From NCBI GenBank assembly GCA_026874595.1, contig CM049316.1, positions 7,208,339-7,272,338 on the forward strand: a stretch of DNA of 64,000 nucleotides. Direction: 5' to 3'. Positions within the stretch are counted from its first letter, which is position 1. Each line of letters begins with the position of its first letter. This stretch comes from Sipunculus nudus (Eukaryota > Annelida > Sipuncula > Golfingiida > Sipunculidae). Below are positions 1 through 13,800 of this stretch, piece after piece. Below the pieces are notes generated by a model that saw only the letters and a program-made list of their open reading frames with translations, did no database searches and was not told where the DNA came from. Position numbers and translations under genes: made by a program.

Positions 1-125
1 GGGCACCTATATTTACGGGCACCTCTGTACTTAGGGCACCTCCTATATGGATACTAACGGGCAGTCTCTCGAGTTAAAAAAAGGTCCCGAAACCTAGAAC
101 CTCCCTACTAAGGGTACCTCTATTG
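1..125. repeat. Short degenerate repeat of GGGCACCT-type units
   Basis: GGGCACCT or a near variant recurs at about 20-25 base spacing. No gene is visible between here and the WDR59 3' end; 126-1100 shows no feature I can support. Confidence 0.5.
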
Positions 126-1144
126 CGGGCAAAATATACAGTCCCGTCAGTGTCCGCAATTCGGAGGTACTACTGCATAGAGAAAAATAAATCAGGTGTT
201 GGTTTTTATCATGACCGACAATTACGTTCAAATGACTCCCCTCCAGGTATTTTGGTTTCCTATTTTAGCGGTTTTGGACGATCTTCATCATATATTTTAA
301 TCAACCAGTTTTTACTCCTTAAACGAGGTTGGTCACGTTTCGGTTTCTCAACATTTTACGATTACAAAACCCATTCCTGTAATCTGTTATAATCTTTTTA
401 TACAGAGAGATAACACCGCACACTGAAACCCTGTATAAGGTGAACAATTTATTCCCTTTCAGTAACCCAAGATACTATCTGTAACATACACGCTTCATTA
501 TTTTAAAAAGAACTTATAAATGTTTGTATATATATGCATTTAACGACACCCATCATGTGTGAATCCACATGCACATTGGTAAATCTCCCTGCTTGTTTAT
601 ATTTAGAGAAACGACAGCAAACAGCCTTACATGTCTCCCATGGTGTATGTAATTGACACTGCAGTTGTCCGCGGTGCAGTATTGGACTGCAGTCACCATA
701 GTGCACAGGATTTACGCACTGTTTCGTATATTAGGGGAAAAGGTTTCCTTTGGTGTTGATTCCCTACTCGTAAATGATAGCAGAATGTTAGAGCATGGGC
801 TATGTGAAGCAATGTTGTTATGACAGTACGGCCAGCCACTGAAGTGCAGTTTTTGGAATGACCAGTATCACGACTCAAACCAAGTCCTATTGGTTCAAAC
901 AGAATGAAAACGGAGTCGTTTTTTTATACTTTCATAATGATTCAGGTAAATTTCATGAGAGTCTATCACGTCAACATTTAATTGCCAATCTGCATATTCA
1001 TATGTAATGTTTCAGTCTCATATGCTGCTGCTGTTGAGCTTAAAAATGTTAACAGACAGACAAACACACCAACATACACACTGTACAGACATCATTACAG
1101 TCAATAAGGCAAACAATCACAGCAACAAACATAAATACAAATAA

Positions 1145-1150
1145 TTTATT
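1145..1150 (-). promoter_or_regulatory. Candidate poly(A) signal of WDR59
   Basis: AATAAA on the minus strand, about 930 bases after the WDR59 stop and just past the satellite in the 3' UTR. In AT-rich DNA such hexamers are common, so this is only a candidate. Confidence 0.3.
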
Positions 1151-1299
1151 CAACAAATGTAAACAGCATATATCCAACATACTGTTGTTCGATACAAGTT
1201 CAGTAATTAAGTTTGCCCAGGCTTTTGACCCTTCTGCTTGAAACATCACAGTCTCTCATACATTCAATGACAGTATGCATGTAATCACATATCCATCAC

Positions 1300-2108
1300 A
1301 GAGCATTACTGCTTCTTTCAATGACACTCATAACCCCAGGGTTAAATCTGCCAGAAGGTTTATGTGACAGCATTAAATGTGACCATTTAAGTGAAAGGAT
1401 TGTGCAACAGTTGAATACTTCAGTCAGACAACAATGAACCAGGTTACATGACAGCTGACCTTTCAGTGTGACAGCAGACATGACCAAGTTATGTGACGTG
1501 ACCATAAAGTTTAATATGACAGAACACTGCAGGTTTATGTGATACACTTACAGCTTATTATAAGCATTCAGCTTGACTGTATAAATGACAGGGTTATGTG
1601 ACAGCCAAGCATTTGGTAAGAAAGTATGAGTGAGAGGGTTACGTGACAGCTCAGCGTTCAGTACAACAGTATGAATGGGAGGGTTATGTGTGAGCTAAGC
1701 ATTTAGTATGACAGGATAAATGACAGGGTTATGTGACAGGTAAGCATTTAGTATGACAGTTTAAATGACTTGGTATGACAGCATTATGTGACAGCATTCA
1801 GTGTGACAGTTTACTTGAGAGGGTTACATAAGCCCAAGCTTAAACTTTAAAGAACAAGTGCTGTGAAAGGTTATACGACAGATTCACTGTGATGGCATCT
1901 GTGACAGGGCTATATGACCACAGTGTTCATGGGGTTGTCTAGAAAACAGTATACATGACAGGGCTATATGACCACAGTGTTCATGGGGTTGTCTAGAAAA
2001 CAGTATACATGACAGGGCTAGGTGACTGCAGTGTTCATGGGGGATGTCTAGTAAACAGTATACATGACAGGGCTTAGGTGACCGCAGGGTTCATGGGGTT
2101 GTCTTGTA
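1300..2108 (-). repeat. Satellite derived from the WDR59 stop-codon region
   Basis: On the minus strand the last exon reads GACAACCCCATGAACCCTGC then GGTCACCTAAGCCCTGTCAT. The same sequence follows three more times at spacings of 54-56 bases (ATGAAC landmark at about 2091, 2035, 1981, 1927). It then grades into about 45-base units (1545-1790) that keep GTCACATAACCCTGTCATT and ACTGTCATAC, and more diverged units down to about 1300. The first unit is coding (PMNPAVT and stop); the rest is probably 3' UTR. Confidence 0.85.
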
Positions 2109-2216
2109 GGCAGTGACATCCACATCCTGTAGGGCACACACTGCGCACCTTAAACCACTCCATCATATGTAAGGAATGCCCACCATGACCACAGGCCAGA
2201 CAAAAACTGGACGACC
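2074..2216 (-). CDS. WDR59: WDR59 last coding exon 23 (zinc domain end and stop)
   Basis: Residues 937-983 and the TAA stop at 2076-2074. SSSFCLACGHGGHSLHMMEW and CPTGCGCHC supply the remaining zinc ligands and are nearly identical to the vertebrate sequence. The C-terminal tail QDNPMNPAVT replaces the vertebrate LESTF and is encoded by the first unit of a tandem array that continues through the 3' UTR (see 1300-2108). Acceptor CTCTTCAG. Confidence 0.94.
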
Positions 2217-4788
2217 CTGAAGAGACAATAATAAAAAATAAACACATTATGCCAGACTTTGTTCTGCTTACAGAATAGAAGTAAATCACAGAAAGTACAT
2301 CTGCACAGATTTATTTTCATATACAAGACAAGGTCCCAGGAATACACATAAACATTCTTTATTAATTACCTACAAAGTAACTGTACGCAGAACTGACCAT
2401 AAAAGCTCAGGTTATGCAAGTTCGAATATGAACTGAAATTAGATTGTTCAAATTATGACATAACACAGTAAACTAAAATGTATATGACATGCTGAACGTG
2501 AGGACAATGCTACCTGTGTAATGTGTGTAGTTAATATTTCTTACCTCTGACTGCCACATGACAAATGACACACTGGAAAGCCAGGTTCTTACAGTTCCCA
2601 CAGCTGACCCCACGGGTCACACTGGAACAGTGCTGACACCTAGCCACAAACTCTGCAATCAAAAGCATCAATCATTTTCAGTAAATACCAGGCTGATTAC
2701 ACTTGCATGCACATGCCACTCAAGAACAAATACACACATTCTGAATTCCGGTGTCACGTATTGTATCTTGGATTTGTTCCCTACAAAACAAGGGGCCAGA
2801 GCATTTATATATATGAAGAATCCAATGGATGCTACCTTACCACCCTTGGGGGGGGGGGGATGGCAGGGGGATGTTTACATAGACTGAATATTCTATAATA
2901 ACTGAAAACTCAAAGAGACTATTAAACATGTGTGGATTTTGCCCATTATCGAACTTGGGCAAGATAATGTATTGGTAAGTAGTTACGGTGAGTTTTGTGA
3001 AAAATCAATCAAAGCCCTGGTCAGTAATCGTGCAGACACTAAAACTTAACAGACTGATGGACTGTCAGACTGAAGGTCTGTGGGTATACCATAATATGTC
3101 TAATCATAGACGAATGTATAATTAAAATAAACAAGCAAATTTGTAGAATTTATGTCCTCACTTCAGCCTCTTCTTGCTAGCCTCCTTAATATGTTTTATT
3201 TTCCCTGAAGATGTCTCCACATGTCATAAGGGCAGTGTTTTAGTTTTCATTGTCCCCTGAAGATGTCTCCACATGTCACAAGTTTGGTAGTGAATTGGGA
3301 AGAAAAGGGAACAGGAGCTTTGTTTTAAAGCTGGTGATAACCAGGGTTGGTGCCAATTACATTGAAAAGTAATCAATTTTAGTTACAATTACTTCCAAAA
3401 TCCCAATTATAATTAAAAACCACTTAAATTTTACAAAATAATGGATAAATTACCATAATTTTGAAAAGTAATTAATTACCTTAAATTACTTTATAAAAAA
3501 TTATAATATACAGAGGCATGGTTCATGCAAAGTATCATTCATGGTAGAAAGGCCAACTGAATAAATTTATAAAAGGAAACACTGCAAATAAAACATATCC
3601 AGTCTGGTGTCATATATTGAATGCTACACTAATGACAGATAATATATCATTGCATAATGTTCCAATTTAAATATTTCTCTTATGGAAAGGCAAAACTGGC
3701 TGTCATCATCTTATATGAACATTGCATGTATTGTTTATAGTATCAGACATTGAAACATTTGCTGAATTAGTGTTTTTACACAAAATACATATATCTGAAA
3801 GCACATATGGGTAAACTATATTTTAAACATATTATCTTGAAGTCATTTGTGCAAAACAATTTCATCTTATATTCTTTTATCACATTTCATCCTTATCAGG
3901 CAAAATGTCTTGCTTCTTGATAACACTGGCAAATAGAGCACATGTGAAATAATTGTTGGTTCAAACCTTTGATCATGAAAAAACCTTTTTAGCTAATACC
4001 TTAATCCTACACAATATTCCAACACATTAATCAACTCATAAATCCTAATTTCTTTACTATCAATGCTGATTAAAGTTATGTCATAAATACTAGAATTTTC
4101 AAAATATGTGATTTCACTCAACTCATTGATCAACAACATTTCATGTGAATTATTCATAAAAGGATAATCATGCTGAATATATAATATATTACAATTTGAT
4201 GAAATGAAATTATTTAAAGGAAAAGGTAATGAAAATCCAGTGCAATAACCATGGTTAGCTTCTTATGTATGACAGGTAGTAAAACCAGTATACACTGCCC
4301 AGATATGTGGGCACAGGAAACAGTGGAGACTGTTCAAATGTTAGAGCCAGCCCACTAAGACAGCCCTGCTATCTTGATACCTATCTCTATTTACCTCAGG
4401 AGTAGAACAAAGGCCCACCCTGACAAAAGCCCACCCAGACAAAAGCCAAACAGACAAGAGCCCACTGGACAAAAGCCCACCCCTAAAAGTGCAGACTTGG
4501 ACAAAAGCCCACCCTTGACTAAAATATAAAATTAAATGATTTTCAATGTTTTTCTAAAGTTTTTTTCAAATACAACTGTATTATTTTCTAAATGTTTATA
4601 ACATTTTTTATACTGATGACAAGTATTATATATGTTATGTACTCATACACATGCTTATATATCTATTATAAAGTGATTTGTGTTATATATGTCTGCAGCT
4701 TGATAAACATATATCAGTATATACAAGTGTACATATATGTGTTATATTTATATTTTTCATAGATCACTTTATAGAATGCTATATATTT

Positions 4789-4875
<87 letters not shown>

Positions 4876-7800
4876 ATATATAATGGTGTATATTTCCTGT
4901 AAATACAATAATGTCAATAGGCTAAGTAGTAATTATAATAATATAATTTATATGTTAATTATAATTATACAATTGATCTTTAAGTTCCACAAAGGCCCAT
5001 AAACCACACTCAGGGGAATGTGACACCAATCTCTTGAACAAATAATCAGGCTAATTAGCTAGCTGCATGGTTTCTGACAGGAGTCTCCACAGCTAAAGCT
5101 ATACAAAAAAAAATTCATACACATATATACCGTAATTTTTGCCATATTGGTATATGCAATGTTATATAAATGAAACAGTAATATTTAAAAATCTTTAGAG
5201 AAACATCGTAAAACCATTTCATATTTTAGTCAAGGGTCTGCTTTTGTCCAAGTCTATTTGTCCAGTGGGCTCTTGTCCGGTGGGCTTTTGTCTGGGTGGG
5301 CTTTTGTCAGGGTGGGCTTTTGTCTGTAACCCGGGCACCCATTTTCCTCATGTGACATTGATTTGAGGTAATTCTGTCAGCTAATTAGCAGATAAACACT
5401 GATGTAATCAGATCAGTATGAGTATGTTCCAGCCTCCATTTCAGTGAAGGTTTATGTAGCAAGCCCACACTTGTTGTAGTGTAGTTCTGGACAGGTGTAT
5501 ATTATGGAAGCTTATTACTTTATCAACATTGCAGTGGAAGCCTTTGCAAAAAAAAAGGCCAGTATAACTTATAAGGCATACTAATTACCATGCTTATTAC
5601 ATACATGGGTATTATATATTCAATAATCATAGCTTACAATCATCCTTACCCAAGAGTGTTTTGATAAACAGTACAAAGGAATGAGGTGAAAGGTACAGAG
5701 CTCTGTCATGAATTTGGAAAGTAAAAGAAAAGTAATTGAAATTACATCTATTTTACCCTAGTAATAATTACAATTACAATTACTTGAAAAAGCAATTCCA
5801 TCAACCATGGTGATAATAAAGTTTCTGACAGACACTCCAAAAACAATCCAAACCATGGTCACCTGAGAGCAATCACTAACCCAAATTTGAATGACATCTG
5901 TTAATATTTAGAAAATTATTGCATGGAAATCATTTTCACATGGCGTCAATCCATACATTTGCCATCTATTGTCTTAGTGATTGGTTCAATGTATTAAGGC
6001 TGAAATTGTGCATGTCCACAGATCTTGGTTAACTCCATTTCGTACTCAAAGACTGATGCCCTTTCCTCAGGAGTGGTTTGCTTAATTGGCCTGTAATTGT
6101 GTTACTTACAGATCTTAGATAACTCTGTCTCATACTCATGACTGGTGGCACCATCTGCAATTGTTTTCATGTGGTGTTCAATCATCTGTTTGCCTTGAGT
6201 GAAAATTCCTCTTTATCTCAGGAGTGGATGGATGTATCAGCCTTAAATTTTGACATATTTATCTGTCTTGGATAGCTTTGTTGTAGACCAGACAGGTGGC
6301 ACCAACTGCCATTCCATTTTTGAAGACTACATTGATGCACTTTTTCTCAGTAGTGGATTAGTATCTCAGCCTGAAATTTTGCATGTTGTATCCATCTGTA
6401 GATCTTTCTTTTTTGGTGTGAAAAAGTGAACATACAAGAGTTTGATTGGAATTTTTTGGCCACAAATTTGGAGTCATGTCATGTCAGGAACATTCACTGC
6501 CTTACTGTACCCATGCCTCTGTGATTTCGCAGATACATGGAGTCTCTTGTTGACTGCCAGTTTTCTAGTTAGTAACACATTTTTTTAAAATTCTAGGATC
6601 ATATGTCATCTATAAATAACTAGAGGAGTAAAAAGAAACTCAGGGGGGCCCATGGTGGTTTACAAGGAAACACTTGTATTCTGTTTCTGAACTGACATCA
6701 GTTTGATAACAGCGGTTTTAATTCACACAGAATTACCTCACACTATAATAGTTTCGTTTTACAAGGCAAACGGGCTGACAGGCAACGGTCAGGGAAAAAA
6801 TGTGTTGGCAAGTGGCACTTGCCTATAATATAAATGAACTTTGGTTTTCTACGCCATCAAGGATATCATTTATATAACTAGTTATGTGAGACCTAAACAC
6901 ATACAAAATTTCAGGAAGATATGTCAAACCAGTCAGGAGAAATTAGCATGGATGTCAGCTGCATTGATGTGTATGTATGCAGGTGGCGCCACCAGTTTTG
7001 TGTATGATAAATGCTATATGGTACCTATGCACATGCAAAATTTCGTGAACATACGTCAAACCAGTCTGGTGATACTGGCATGGATATCTGCAGCATGAAC
7101 ATGAATGTAGGTGGTGCCACCTGTCATAAAAACAAGAAAGCTATCCAGGATGTACACGCATGCCAAAATTCAGATGAATGAATCAAACCACTGCTGAGTT
7201 ATAAGTGATTTAAACCCAAGGCAGATGAACAGATGGACCCTGTGCAAAAATGATTGCAGAAGGTGCCATCAGTTAATTGTATTATATAAAGCTACCCAAA
7301 AGCTACTCTGGTGCAAAATTTCAGCCTGATCAGTCAAAAAAGTCCGAAGATATGTGGTTTAATGTGTAAACACAGATGCACAGTTAGACGCTCTGCAGAG
7401 AAGAAAGGTCAGAGGTCAACACAAAATCGTAAGGCAACAGTTCACATATGACCCTATAATTGGGTCAAGTTTTAGAAAAAAGGTCTAGTGGTCTCAGAGA
7501 AGTTCTCCCCAAACGAATATGGCGGCAGCGTTGCAACCCGGTCAAAAACATACTATCCGCAAAACTTTATTTTGGCGGATACAATAAATAGTCCGGGTTC
7601 CATAAGGGTGAGGGGATATGACTTGAGAGTACTACAAGGACATCTCTAAGTGAGAGTCTGGTGTCAATGGGATGTGTTTCAGCTGACTGTAGAGACAAAT
7701 AAAACTTTTTTTCATGACCATGCCTTGATCTTAAAATTATAGTAGAACTACTGCTGCAGCTAATGTTAGGCCTGTGAGGGGAAGACTGCTACTCCCTGCA

Positions 7801-10800
7801 TGAAGTAAGGCTCTACTTACCAATGCCCATGTGTGGTTCATGTGGCTTTGACCTGTACTTGAGCACCTCTGCACGTTTTTCAAGCAGGCCCCAGCGATAT
7901 AACAGGTTGCCATAGGCGCTGATGTACTGGTCACAACGGGCAGTCCAGGAAGGGTCTAAAAGTCTACAAGTACAGACAGGTTATTATAAGTACTTTATCC
8001 TTGACTTTATAAATTATCCGATAATATCATAACACCCCAGTATCAATAATTCCTAATGAAAACTTGCAGAGAAAGGTTGAGTTTGATTATTTTGCAAAAG
8101 ACAACTGCTTCAGGAGAAGGGGCATATTCATCTAAACAACCTGCCCAATTACAAGCCAGCAGAGTTTTCAATGCAGCAGGCAGGAATCAACATTAAGATT
8201 TGACTGGGAAAAACATATAATAATTCCAGGAGAGTAAATATTCAAGCTTACCTGGAATTACTGTCTTAAAAACAGACCTTAAATTAAATGCCTTAAACAC
8301 TGACCTATTAAATGCATTAAACACTGACCTGAATTTCAATTTTTGGTTTTATTTTTTTCTTTGCACAAGTGACTTTTACATCCATATTTCACAACAAGGG
8401 ACCTATGGGTCACGACGCTCAGCTGTTATATATGATAAAAAAATATTATTTAGAAATGAGGCACATGCTGGTTTTGTGTGGTAATAAATATAAGCTGTAT
8501 TATGAGTTGTTGTTGTTTAGCTTATGTATGATTTTGATAGTACCTTTGGAGACAAGGAAGAGGATTGATTTCATTTATTTTATTAACAATTGGAGTACTA
8601 TTGTCACACAGATTTTGACTTGGCCATATAACTTATAAGCAGAACATATAACATAAGAGTTTAACTATTTATTAAAAAAAATTACAAATATTGTCCCAAA
8701 TATAATTTTTATTAAAAATAATAAGAGAATCACATGATTTTTTAAAATGAAATATAACTGATATGATTATAAAAATAATATTAAAGAATATATTCATGAA
8801 TGCATTCATGAATACATTTTGAAAGTATTTGCACGAGTATTAATATACTTTCATTTTTACCTGAATTCCCATTCTTTATGCAAGAAATTTTATAATGGAG
8901 TACATAATCATATTCGTATTTAAATACAATTACAAAGTATTCGCACCATGTCTGGTATATATTCAATTTTCACCAAACAATGATGTTGAGAATCAAGAAT
9001 ATACAAAATTCACACATTTAAATAATGTTCATAAGTACCTGGTTTTATAGCTTTTATTTATATTAAAAAATAACTGTAAAATATTCATTTTGGACTAATT
9101 TCACATCAATGTACACACTAGACACAGTAGGAATCTAGATTAATATTATCAACTGCATCTTTGTCTATCATTAATTTCCTTCATATGATCCCAAATGATT
9201 AGTAATGAATAATATGATTTACTTCTTTATCATTAAAATTGAACAGAAAAATGCCATAGGTGACTGCATGGTGTTATTTGGAATATGTGACATTCTACCC
9301 ATCGATACAAGATTCTTATATCATCAGTAACTGCAAGTTAATTTCCTGTTATTATAAACTAACAAATTCCTTTTCTATTTTTCTTTAATTTGTTATTAAA
9401 AACCAATAAAAATTTATTAATTTGTTGTTTATTGTTATGTTGTTGGTTAAAACTACTAGATGAGTTGGGTTGGACACCTGAATCAACTGTGGCTGGCCAT
9501 AAGCTGCCTGGATTCCTGTATGCCTCGCCTCAAGCATGCATAATTTGATGAAAGGTCAACAAGGTCAACATACAGGTGACTCAAGAGGGGCTGGAGAGAG
9601 CCAAAGTCTGACAGGGTGTCATAAAAAACATTAATAAAAGCTACAATTTTTGGCCAATTTCTTTCAGCTTTCTAAACTAAAAAGCTGAAATCCTTATGTG
9701 TGCATGATATGAAAATTATATCAACAGTGCTCACGGGAAACAAACATGCCATGGTCACAGTTGGGCAAAATTTAAGGTACTAATTTTATATTTATACTAA
9801 TAACTTATAAAATTTGAAAAATTCAGAACTAATTTTGGGTATTCAATTGAATCTTGATTAAATAATGTTACATCCCTGACAAAAAAATCTCCAGCAATGC
9901 CCTTGTTAAGGGAGTAAATATATTTCTTGAATTTTTACAAAGTGCATTATGTTTGGGCCCATAACTTAAAACAATTAAGCAATACTGACATCATTCTGGG
10001 ATGTGCATAGAGAATGAAAAATATGTATATTGTTTATGATTAAAGTCAGATCAGTGGTTTTGATATTAGGCAGTCTTGAAGTGTAACAACTGGTTTTTAA
10101 TGGAAAAATGAAGTTTTTCATTAATATCTCGAAAGTATTAAGTCCTTGTGACCAAATTCTTGGCATGGTAGGGGATTTTGGAGACATCTAACTGTATGCT
10201 GAATTTAAGGAACTTAGAGCTGAAGCTGGGGAGCTGAGCTTTTGCAAACTGCATAACACTAGCTTGATGTAAACAATATGTTACAAGGTGCTTGAAAACT
10301 TGATTAAAATCTACAGTTTTTGATCAACTGGTTTCAAATTTTTGGTGTTAACAGTTGAAATGCTGACAAAAACATGCTGTGAAAATTAAATCCACAGTAC
10401 TTACAGGAAAAAAACGTGCCATGGTCAAAGTTGGGCAAAATTTAAGGTACCAATTTTTTGTTTTTATTAATATTTTGAAAAAAAATTAAAAGATTTTGAT
10501 CTAATTTTGGGTATACAATTTAATTTTGATTAATTAAAGTTATATTACTGGAAAAAAGGTCCACAGCTTTAACATTTTTTGTGTTAAGTGATCAAATATC
10601 TTTCCTTATTTTTTTCAAAATGCATTATGTTTGGGCCCAGAACTTTTTTAAATTAAATAATACAGACATAATTTCTGGCATGTACATAGGAACTATATAG
10701 AGGAATATTTATGGTAAATATGAGGAAAAACAGATGAGTGGTTTTGATATTAGGCAGTCCTAAAGTGTGAAAATAGGTTTTTAATAAAAAATTGAGGTTT

Positions 10801-13800
10801 TTCCTTAATTTCTCAAAGGAATGAAGTTGCAAAGACTAAGTTTTCGGTTTGGTAGGAGATCTTGGGGACATCTAACATTATGCCGAATTTTGGATTCCTA
10901 GGTCTTACGGTTTCAAAACATGCCACATCTACGGACGGACAGACGGACGGACGGACAGACGGACGGACAATGGACCACGACTATAGCTCAGATGACTTAT
11001 AGTCAGCTGAGCTAAAAATGTAAAGATATTTATTGACAAGAGAATTTCAAGGTATATTCAAGGATTTTAAAATCAGTACTAGGACTTTTAAACTTAGAAA
11101 CTTACCTGCACTTGGAGAGCTACTTTTCTTTTTTACTTACCTGCACTTGCTCAGATGGTTTTCTTTTTCACTTACATTTGGTCAGATGGTTCTTCTTTTT
11201 CACTTACTTTCATCGGGTCAGATGGGCTTTTTTTCACTTACATTCACTGGGTCAGATGGTTTTCTTTTTCACTTACTTTCACTGGGTCAGATGGTCTTTC
11301 TTTTTTACTTACTTGCACTGGGTCAGATGGTTTTCTTATTAACTCACATTCACTGGATCAAATGGTTTTCTTTTTTTATTTCTTGCACTGGGTCAGATGG
11401 TTTTCTTTTTTACTTACTTGCATTGGGCCAGATGGTTTTCTTTTTCACTTACTTTCAATGGGTCAAATGGTTTTCTTTTTTACTTTCTTGCACTGGGTCA
11501 GATGGTTTTCTTTTTCACTTACATGCACTCACTCTGATGGTTTTCTTTTTTCACTTACTTGCACTGGGTCAGATGGTTTTCTTTTTCACTTACTTGCATT
11601 GGGTCAGATGGTTTTCTTTTTTACTTGCTTGCACTGGGTCAGATTGTTTTCTTTTTCACTTTCATTCACTGGGTCAAATGGTTTTACTTTTTCATTTCTT
11701 GCACTGAGTCAGATGGTTTTCTTTTTTCCTTACTTGCACTGGGTCAGATGGTTTTCTTTTTCACTTACATTCAATGGGTCAGATGGTTTTTCTTTTTTAC
11801 TTACTTGCACTGGGTCAGATGGTTTTTCTTTTTCACTTACTTTCACTGGGTCAGATGGTTTCCTTTTTACTTACTTTCACTGGGTCAGATGGGTTTTTCT
11901 TTTTCACTTACTTTCACTGGGTCAGATGGTTTCCTTTTTACTTACTTTCACTGGGTCAGATGGGTTTTTCTTTTTCACTTACTTTCTCTGGGCCAGATGG
12001 TTTTCTTTTTCACTAACTTGCATTATGTCAAATGGTCTTTCCTTTTTACTTACCTGTACTGGGTCAGATGGTTTTCTTTTTCACTTACTTGTACTGGGTC
12101 AGATATTTAATTCTTTTCACTTACCTGTACTGGGCCAGAGGATTTTCTTTTTCACTTACCTGTAGTGGGCCAGAGGGTTTTCTTTTTCACTTACTTGCAC
12201 TGGGCCAGATGGTTTTCTATTTCCGTTTCCTGTACTGGGCCAGATGGTTTTCTTTTTCACTTACCTGTCAGGGTCAGATGGTTTTCTTTTTCACTTACTT
12301 GTACTGGGTCAGATATTTCTTCTTTTCTCTTACTTGTACTCGGTCAGATATTTTTTCTTTTTCACTTACTTGTACTGGGTCAGATATTTTTTCTTGTTCA
12401 CTTACTTGCATTGGGCCAGATGGTTATCTTTTTCTTCTTCTGCTGGGTCTCGGGGTTCCACAAATGTGTTGTACAAGTCAGATAAACTGTTGCTTCTCCT
12501 TACTCGCTCACGTTCTAACAATGTCAACAAGATTTTAAGTGAACATGATATAAATTTCACAGAAATTGTTCAAGGAAATTACTCATGTACAGGATTGTAT
12601 TAGTCCAAATTTACAGAGTCATATTTTGTAAAATTATATAAACCATGAAATAACCAGAATAAGTTAAGATGAACTAATATTTTAAAGGAACACTGTAATA
12701 TCATCACAAATGCCTTTTTTCCAGTATACATTCTAAATGATATCTTAAATCTGGTCTTCAGTAATACTAGTATATTGAAACTAATTAAATTTTAATTTAA
12801 TAAAAATTCAATTATTTTTACTGATAAACTACTACTACTAATACTATGGAATCAGAGAAAGAAAAAGATATGCATGCTTATACATACATTTATATGTATA
12901 TACACATTATTATCATAAGAAAGACAATTACTACACTAATATTGCACCATTAATACTAATAATGTACCGTAATTGAATAATGAGGTCTTGCTGAAATATG
13001 TTTGAAAGTAAGGTGGTAATGGACTCAGAGAAAGAACCTCACTGTGAAGAAGTTTAAGTTCAAGGCAGCAAACTTAATGAAATCTTACAATCCCAAATAT
13101 GTACACCTCAAGAGTTACAAGTGAGTTGCTATAATGCTTTAAATCATCATGACTTCAAATATCAAGCTCTGGTCAGTCCATTTTGTTTCAGGGAATGATT
13201 TAAAATTTACTTTGGCATCTGCACTTTTTCTACATTTTGTATTTCAGTTAAAACATATCATAAATGCACAAAAAGTAAAATGACTGATTCTAAATTGTAT
13301 TGTGATTAATAGGTTGTCTCAAATAACAGATATTCATGTGGTGGGTATGAGTAAATCAAGGCTACCTGCAAACATGCTGTACTGAAAGTCTCCTTCTGTG
13401 AGGAGTCCTATTTTGGGGTACACATGAAATATAGCAGTGGATTTTGTCCTTTATCTCTCTAATTCTCAATTAAAGGGATATTTAAAAGAGTTAAATGATG
13501 AAAAGTAACTATTTTTTATTACTTAACCTAAAAGTACTCTCCAATGTAGAGTTTTAAAGTAAATTGTAATAAAATAATAATAATATACTGATAATTTCTT
13601 GCCATTTAAGTAAGTAGATGAGGAGTGTAGTATGTACAGATATAATTTATACATGGATTAATATAAAAAGATAAGCACCAATATCTGTACCCAAGGATAC
13701 CCGTGTTAAATACTGGTAAAAAATGTCTTAGTTGGGGAAAGCACACAAAATGAGAATCAAGCTGGACACAGAATAAAACGAAAGTGAATCTGACATCATG

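Larger units (their letters stand above)
3342..5809. mobile_element. hAT-like DNA transposon remnant with 8-bp target duplication
   Basis: Imperfect inverted ends: left CAGGGTTGGTGCCAATTAC, right (inverted) CATGGTTGATGGAATTGC, each followed inward by AATTAC/AATTACTT runs. Flanks GTGATAAC (3334-3341) and GTGATAAT (5810-5817) differ at one of eight bases, as expected of an old 8-bp target duplication. No transposase reading frame remains. It contains the foldback element at 4405-5327. Confidence 0.65.
2653..7820. other. WDR59 intron 21, filled with nested repeats
   Basis: Holds a 12-base G tract near 2850, a family-C-like segment (3120-3300 and 5810-6000) split by a DNA transposon (3342-5809), and degenerate family B sequence (6000-7450) with GGTGGCGCCACC-like cores. 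No coding sequence seen. Confidence 0.7.

Noticed and set aside
4714-4917. Reading frame rich in YIYIYI
   Set aside because: Translation of a TA microsatellite.
10928-10975. Separate microsatellite locus of interest
   Set aside because: The ACGG/ACAG run is part of the family A 3' end and recurs in other copies, so it is not independent.
11033-12603. Several long overlapping plus-strand reading frames (peptides such as LGQMVFFFTYLHW)
   Set aside because: They come from a 35-base repeat read in three frames and are the antisense of the WDR59 exon 20 donor array; no homology or start context.
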